Below, in pieces: positions 49,245 to 51,867 of a DNA stretch of 51,867 nucleotides. The DNA comes from Oribacterium sp. (GTDB lineage Bacteria > Bacillota_A > Clostridia > Lachnospirales > Lachnospiraceae). The notes under the pieces were generated by a model that saw only the letters and a list, made by a program, of their open reading frames with translations, searched no databases and was not told the origin of the DNA. The first letter of the stretch is position 1. Every line of letters starts with the position of its first letter. The stretch is taken from assembly GCA_004554245.1 (NCBI GenBank), contig SFND01000014.1, forward strand, positions 1 to 51,867, given 5' to 3'. A program made the translations under genes and the position numbers.

Positions 49245-49635
49245 GATCATTCGGGCTTCTGTATCCCATCGGAGTACCCTCCCTTATTTTATTTAAATGC
49301 AGATCTCGAATCATTGAAGCATCGCCTATGACTTTCTACCATCTGCATCACACTGAGTTAAGAATCAATTTGATGAAGCATCGCCATCGCATCTCTTCTT
49401 TTGTTATCTTTATTCTACGAAATAAAAAATGCTTTGTCAACATATTTTTATATAAAAAACATTTTTATTCTTCTTGTGAAACCTGCCCAGATCATGGCTA
49501 TATACAGCAAAAAATTTCGTATGACTTGTGTTCGCCAAAGGAAAATGACAAAATTAAAATAGACGAGGTAAACATCATCATCGGGCTTGCTTTCTGTCCC
49601 GGTGACGTTTTCATCTGGATATGAAGGAAACAGCC

Positions 49636-50466
49636 ATGGCTACTTTGAAGAACATATGCACCTTTTTTCAGAATTTAAATGAAGAGGATACGGAGACCGG
49701 TAGAAAATATCGCGTGGAAATCGCGATCGATGTCACCAGCGATTTCACGGAAGAAAGACGGCAGGATGCGGTGGTCAAAATGTACCAGGAGATGGAGATG
49801 CTGGCCAACCGGAGTATGAAGGCAGCCATCGCTGCGGAAACGCCGGACGAGAGAATCCATATCATCCTGGAGCATCTGGGAAAGTTCCTCAACGGTGAGC
49901 GGACCTACATCTTCGAGCGAAACGAAAGTGGCGGCGACGACAACACCTATGAGTGGTGCGCACCGGGTGTCACCCCGGAGAAGGACAATCTGCAGAACGT
50001 ACCGCTGGAGGTCTGTGCCAACTGGTATCGTCACTTCGAGGACGGTAAGGCGATCGTGATCGGGGATCTGGAAGAAACGAAGGAAAGTGCCCCGCTGCAG
50101 TACGAAAACCTGAAGCGCCAGGTCATCCATTCCCTCGTGGTGGTCCCGCTGTATGACGCCGGAAAGGTCATCGCCTTCTACGGCGTAGATAACCCGCCTC
50201 CGATGTTTTTAAAGTACTCCCACGATATGCTTCAGATCGAGGCCTCTTTCCTGATCTCCTGCCTACGTCGGAGAACCCTGCGTGCGAACCTGCTGGAGCT
50301 GAGTTTTCAGGACGCGCTCACCCGGCTCGGGAATCGCTTTGCGCTGACTGCCTATGTCAAGCGCCTGGATCCATCACAGAGCCTGGCTGTGGTATACTGA
50401 GACATCACCGGCCTGAAGCAGGTGAACGACACACAGGGCCACGAGGCAGGGGACGCCCTGATCCCC
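49636..50466 (+). pseudogene. Broken GAF-GGDEF (diguanylate cyclase) gene
   Basis: Residues 1-60 are helical, a GAF domain covers about 60-205 (AIAAETPDERIHIILEHLGK; VIHSLVVVPLYDAGKVIAFYGVDN), and the start of a GGDEF domain follows (LSFQDALTRLGNRFAL). The conserved V(V/Y)YCDITGLK...VNDTQGH is interrupted: TGA at 50398-50400 stands exactly where family members have Cys. The frame then reads DITGLKQVNDTQGHEAGDALI and loses homology at about 50466, where the convergent VOC gene ends; the GGDEF signature itself is absent. Two lesions make it non-functional as a cyclase. ATG 49636 has AAGGA 8 nt ahead. Confidence 0.82.
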
Positions 50467-50467
50467 T

Positions 50468-50851
50468 TCACTCATGCAATTCCAGCGGCAGTCCATCCGG
50501 GTCATGAAAGAATGTCATCTTTTTTCCGGTATAATCGTCCACTCGGATCGGTTCGCATACAATCCCGACTTCCTCCAGCTCTTTCACCGTCTGCTCCACA
50601 CTGTCCACACAGAACGCCAGATGCCGAAGCCCACAGGCTTCTGGTCGATTCACACGCTTCGGCGGATCTGCTTCTGCAAAAATCTCCAGCTCCGTATGTT
50701 CATCGATGCGCAGATCCAGCTTCCAGTCCTTCCGCTCCGGTCGATAGTTTTCTCTGACCACGGAAAAACCAAGTCTGTTCACATAGAACTCTTTGGCTGC
50801 TTCGTAATCTGATACGATAATTGCGACGTGATGTATTTTTGATAAGTTCAT
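50468..50851 (-). CDS. VOC-family (glyoxalase/dioxygenase-like) protein
   Basis: 127 residues, two beta-alpha-beta-beta-beta units. Metal-site positions appear as IHHVAIIVSDYEAAKEFY (His near 8), ELEIFAEADPP, RHLAFCVDS (His near 79) and LPLELHE (Glu near 125), the layout of the short glyoxalase I-like proteins YaeR/VOC. Lactoylglutathione is unlikely as substrate in a clostridium. ATG 50851 has GGGAGA about 11 nt ahead. Its 3' end borders the truncated GGDEF gene, so the junction was probably created by a deletion. Confidence 0.88.
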   Translation of the reverse strand: MNLSKIHHVAIIVSDYEAAKEFYVNRLGFSVVRENYRPERKDWKLDLRIDEHTELEIFAEADPPKRVNRPEACGLRHLAFCVDSVEQTVKELEEVGIVCEPIRVDDYTGKKMTFFHDPDGLPLELHE

Positions 50852-51174
50852 TTCCAAATATCTCCCATGTTCATTTCTTCCCGGGGGGCCTGATCCCAAT
50901 ATCAGCTGCTCGACTTATGCGTACTGCAAGGTATGAATTTCCGCCAGTTCATCCCCTCCATCTAACTTTAATAATAGACCTTTTCTGTATCCTTATCAGC
51001 GAAACTAATTACCATGGCTCCGTTATACCCGTTACACCTGTACACGTCAAGAACCAGATCCGTAAGCGTATTTTGCGTATTTTGTAACTACTGAAAAAGC
51101 GACGAGCCTGGTTCACTGAGAATCAATCTCTTCGCATTGTTTTTTCTTCCCTTGGCCTGGTCCTCAAATGCTTC

Positions 51175-51290
51175 GATTGGCATTTTTAAAATTAATTTGC
51201 ATTTCCGGTTGGCATTTTCCAAATATTTTTCTTTTTTTCGGTTGGCATTTTCTAAATATCTTTAAATATACGATTGGCAAATTCTAAATA
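51175..51290 (+). repeat. Four 32-33-bp iterons upstream of the ATPase gene
   Basis: TTGGCA stands at 51177, 51209, 51242 and 51274 (steps 32, 33, 32), each in (G/A)TTGGCA(T/A)(T/A)TTC(T/C)AAAT-like sequence. The array is about 75 bp upstream of the ATPase start; the remainder of 50852-51349 holds no gene. Confidence 0.75.
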
Positions 51291-51349
51291 TGATGATATT
51301 CTTAGATTGATGAAAGCAGCCGCAGTCATTGTGTAAGGAGGCATAGAAA

Positions 51350-51867
51350 TTGTACATTAATAGAGAAATAGATCATATTCTTCTTGACTGGAAAATGTCC
51401 GATCGACACAAACCCCTGATTCTTCGCGGAGTCCGTCAGTGTGGAAAAACTTCTGCTGTACGAAATCTATCTCAGCAGTTTGGGGATTACATTGAATTGA
51501 ATCTGGAGAAAGAACCGGATATAGGAAAAATATTTGAAGGCGAGCTGAATATGAACAAAATCATCAATCGCCTCGAATTACATTTTTCAAAGAGAATAAG
51601 CTCTGATACCTTGCTGTTTATCGACGAAATCCAGGAATGCCCTCGAGCCATTACCGCCCTTCGCTATTTTTACGAAGACAGGCCTGAATTGTATGTAATT
51701 GCTGCCGGTTCTCTGCTGGAATTTGTTCTGGATGGCAAAAAAAACGATACACCCGTTGACTTTCCGGTAGGTAGAGTCAGAAGCATATTCATGTATCCAT
51801 TTTCTTTCACAGAATTTCTTCATGGCACTGGCAAGGAAATCTTAGCCGATTACCTGAAACATACCGA
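51350..51867 (+). CDS. AAA_14/DUF4143-type ATPase (3' end outside window)
   Basis: First 172 residues of an ATP-binding protein. Walker A is GVRQCGKTSAV (about residues 24-34), Walker B is LLFIDEIQECPRAI (about 83-96), and AAGSLLEFVLD and FPVGRVRSIFMYPFSFTEFL follow, exactly the order of the large family of AAA_14 proteins with a DUF4143 C-terminus. The start is TTG 51350 with AAGGAGG 8 nt upstream. These ATPases are very common and often multicopy in gut anaerobes; their function is unknown. Four iterons upstream suggest a dedicated regulator or self-binding. Confidence 0.85.
   Translation, partial: MYINREIDHILLDWKMSDRHKPLILRGVRQCGKTSAVRNLSQQFGDYIELNLEKEPDIGKIFEGELNMNKIINRLELHFSKRISSDTLLFIDEIQECPRAITALRYFYEDRPELYVIAAGSLLEFVLDGKKNDTPVDFPVGRVRSIFMYPFSFTEFLHGTGKEILADYLKHT

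Noticed and set aside
50398..50400. Selenocysteine codon in the GGDEF protein
   Set aside because: No convincing SECIS-like stem-loop follows, and the gene is truncated before its catalytic signature.

Overview
The window looks like chromosome of a strictly anaerobic, GC-rich member of the Clostridia, most likely Lachnospiraceae-like. The reasons are AGGAGG-type ribosome binding sites with frequent TTG/GTG starts, extended -10 promoters (TGnTATAAT), a Na+-decarboxylase-type beta subunit, a C_GCAxxG_C_C protein, a DUF3793/flavodoxin iron-limitation pair, an ECF pantothenate transporter, a yybP-ykoY riboswitch and Gram-positive-style type IV pilus genes. No rRNA, tRNA or CRISPR array was seen.

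Layout. 1-9.8 kb (minus strand): a type IV pilus operon reading prepilin peptidase, PilM, PilN, PilO, a PilX-like protein and two minor pilins, closed by two tandem terminators, then a separately transcribed giant pilin with GLUG-like repeats that runs off the left edge. 9.9-16.5 kb: a MATE exporter behind a MerR-type 19-bp-spacer promoter, a membrane-anchored protein, a GNAT acetyltransferase swollen by repeats, an HD hydrolase, a second MATE exporter, a C_GCAxxG_C_C redox protein and a nitroreductase. 16.6-19.4 kb: the remains of a pectin/oligogalacturonide locus, with a GH28 gene fused to the tail of a sugar epimerase and a sugar-binding protein that lost its 5' end at a REP-like element. 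19.5-24.0 kb: D-Ala-D-Ala ligase, a secreted ComEC-like metallo-beta-lactamase protein and acetolactate synthase. 24.2-25.8 kb: a manganese (yybP-ykoY) riboswitch controlling an orphan GcdB/OadB beta subunit and a 42-residue OadG-like subunit that is easily missed. 25.8-30.4 kb: a cytidylate-kinase-like protein and a polar amino acid ABC transporter with PuuD-type hydrolase. 30.7-32.2 kb: flavodoxin and DUF3793 behind iron-regulator-like dyads. 32.4-35.5 kb: CoaBC, PanT and CoaX, i.e. pantothenate uptake and coenzyme A synthesis. 35.7-45.0 kb: an Fe-alcohol dehydrogenase, then a defence-flavoured accessory region (PD-(D/E)XK-like protein, GIY-YIG remnant, AlbA_2/Schlafen-type protein, MmeI-like restriction-modification enzyme). 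45-51.9 kb: a lone major-type pilin apparently starting at AUA, TraX, transglutaminase and membrane proteins, a broken GGDEF gene, a VOC protein and the start of an AAA_14/DUF4143-type ATPase behind iterons.

The most unusual material is non-coding. (1) Two copies, in opposite orientation and flanking coaX, of an exactly 100-nt hairpin element with a conserved core, a compensatory base-pair change and copy-specific 7-bp arms. (2) An 11-mer CTGCATTGGCC present six times where about 0.03 is expected, mostly inside non-conserved protein inserts; it resembles an uptake signal or a small invading repeat. (3) Two related arrays of 41-nt repeats at 37.2 and 40.4 kb. (4) A family of GGGGTC(A/T)GACCCC palindrome pairs sitting at gene ends and at a gene truncation. 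(5) Three 19-bp palindromes spaced by about whole helical turns at 12.2 kb.
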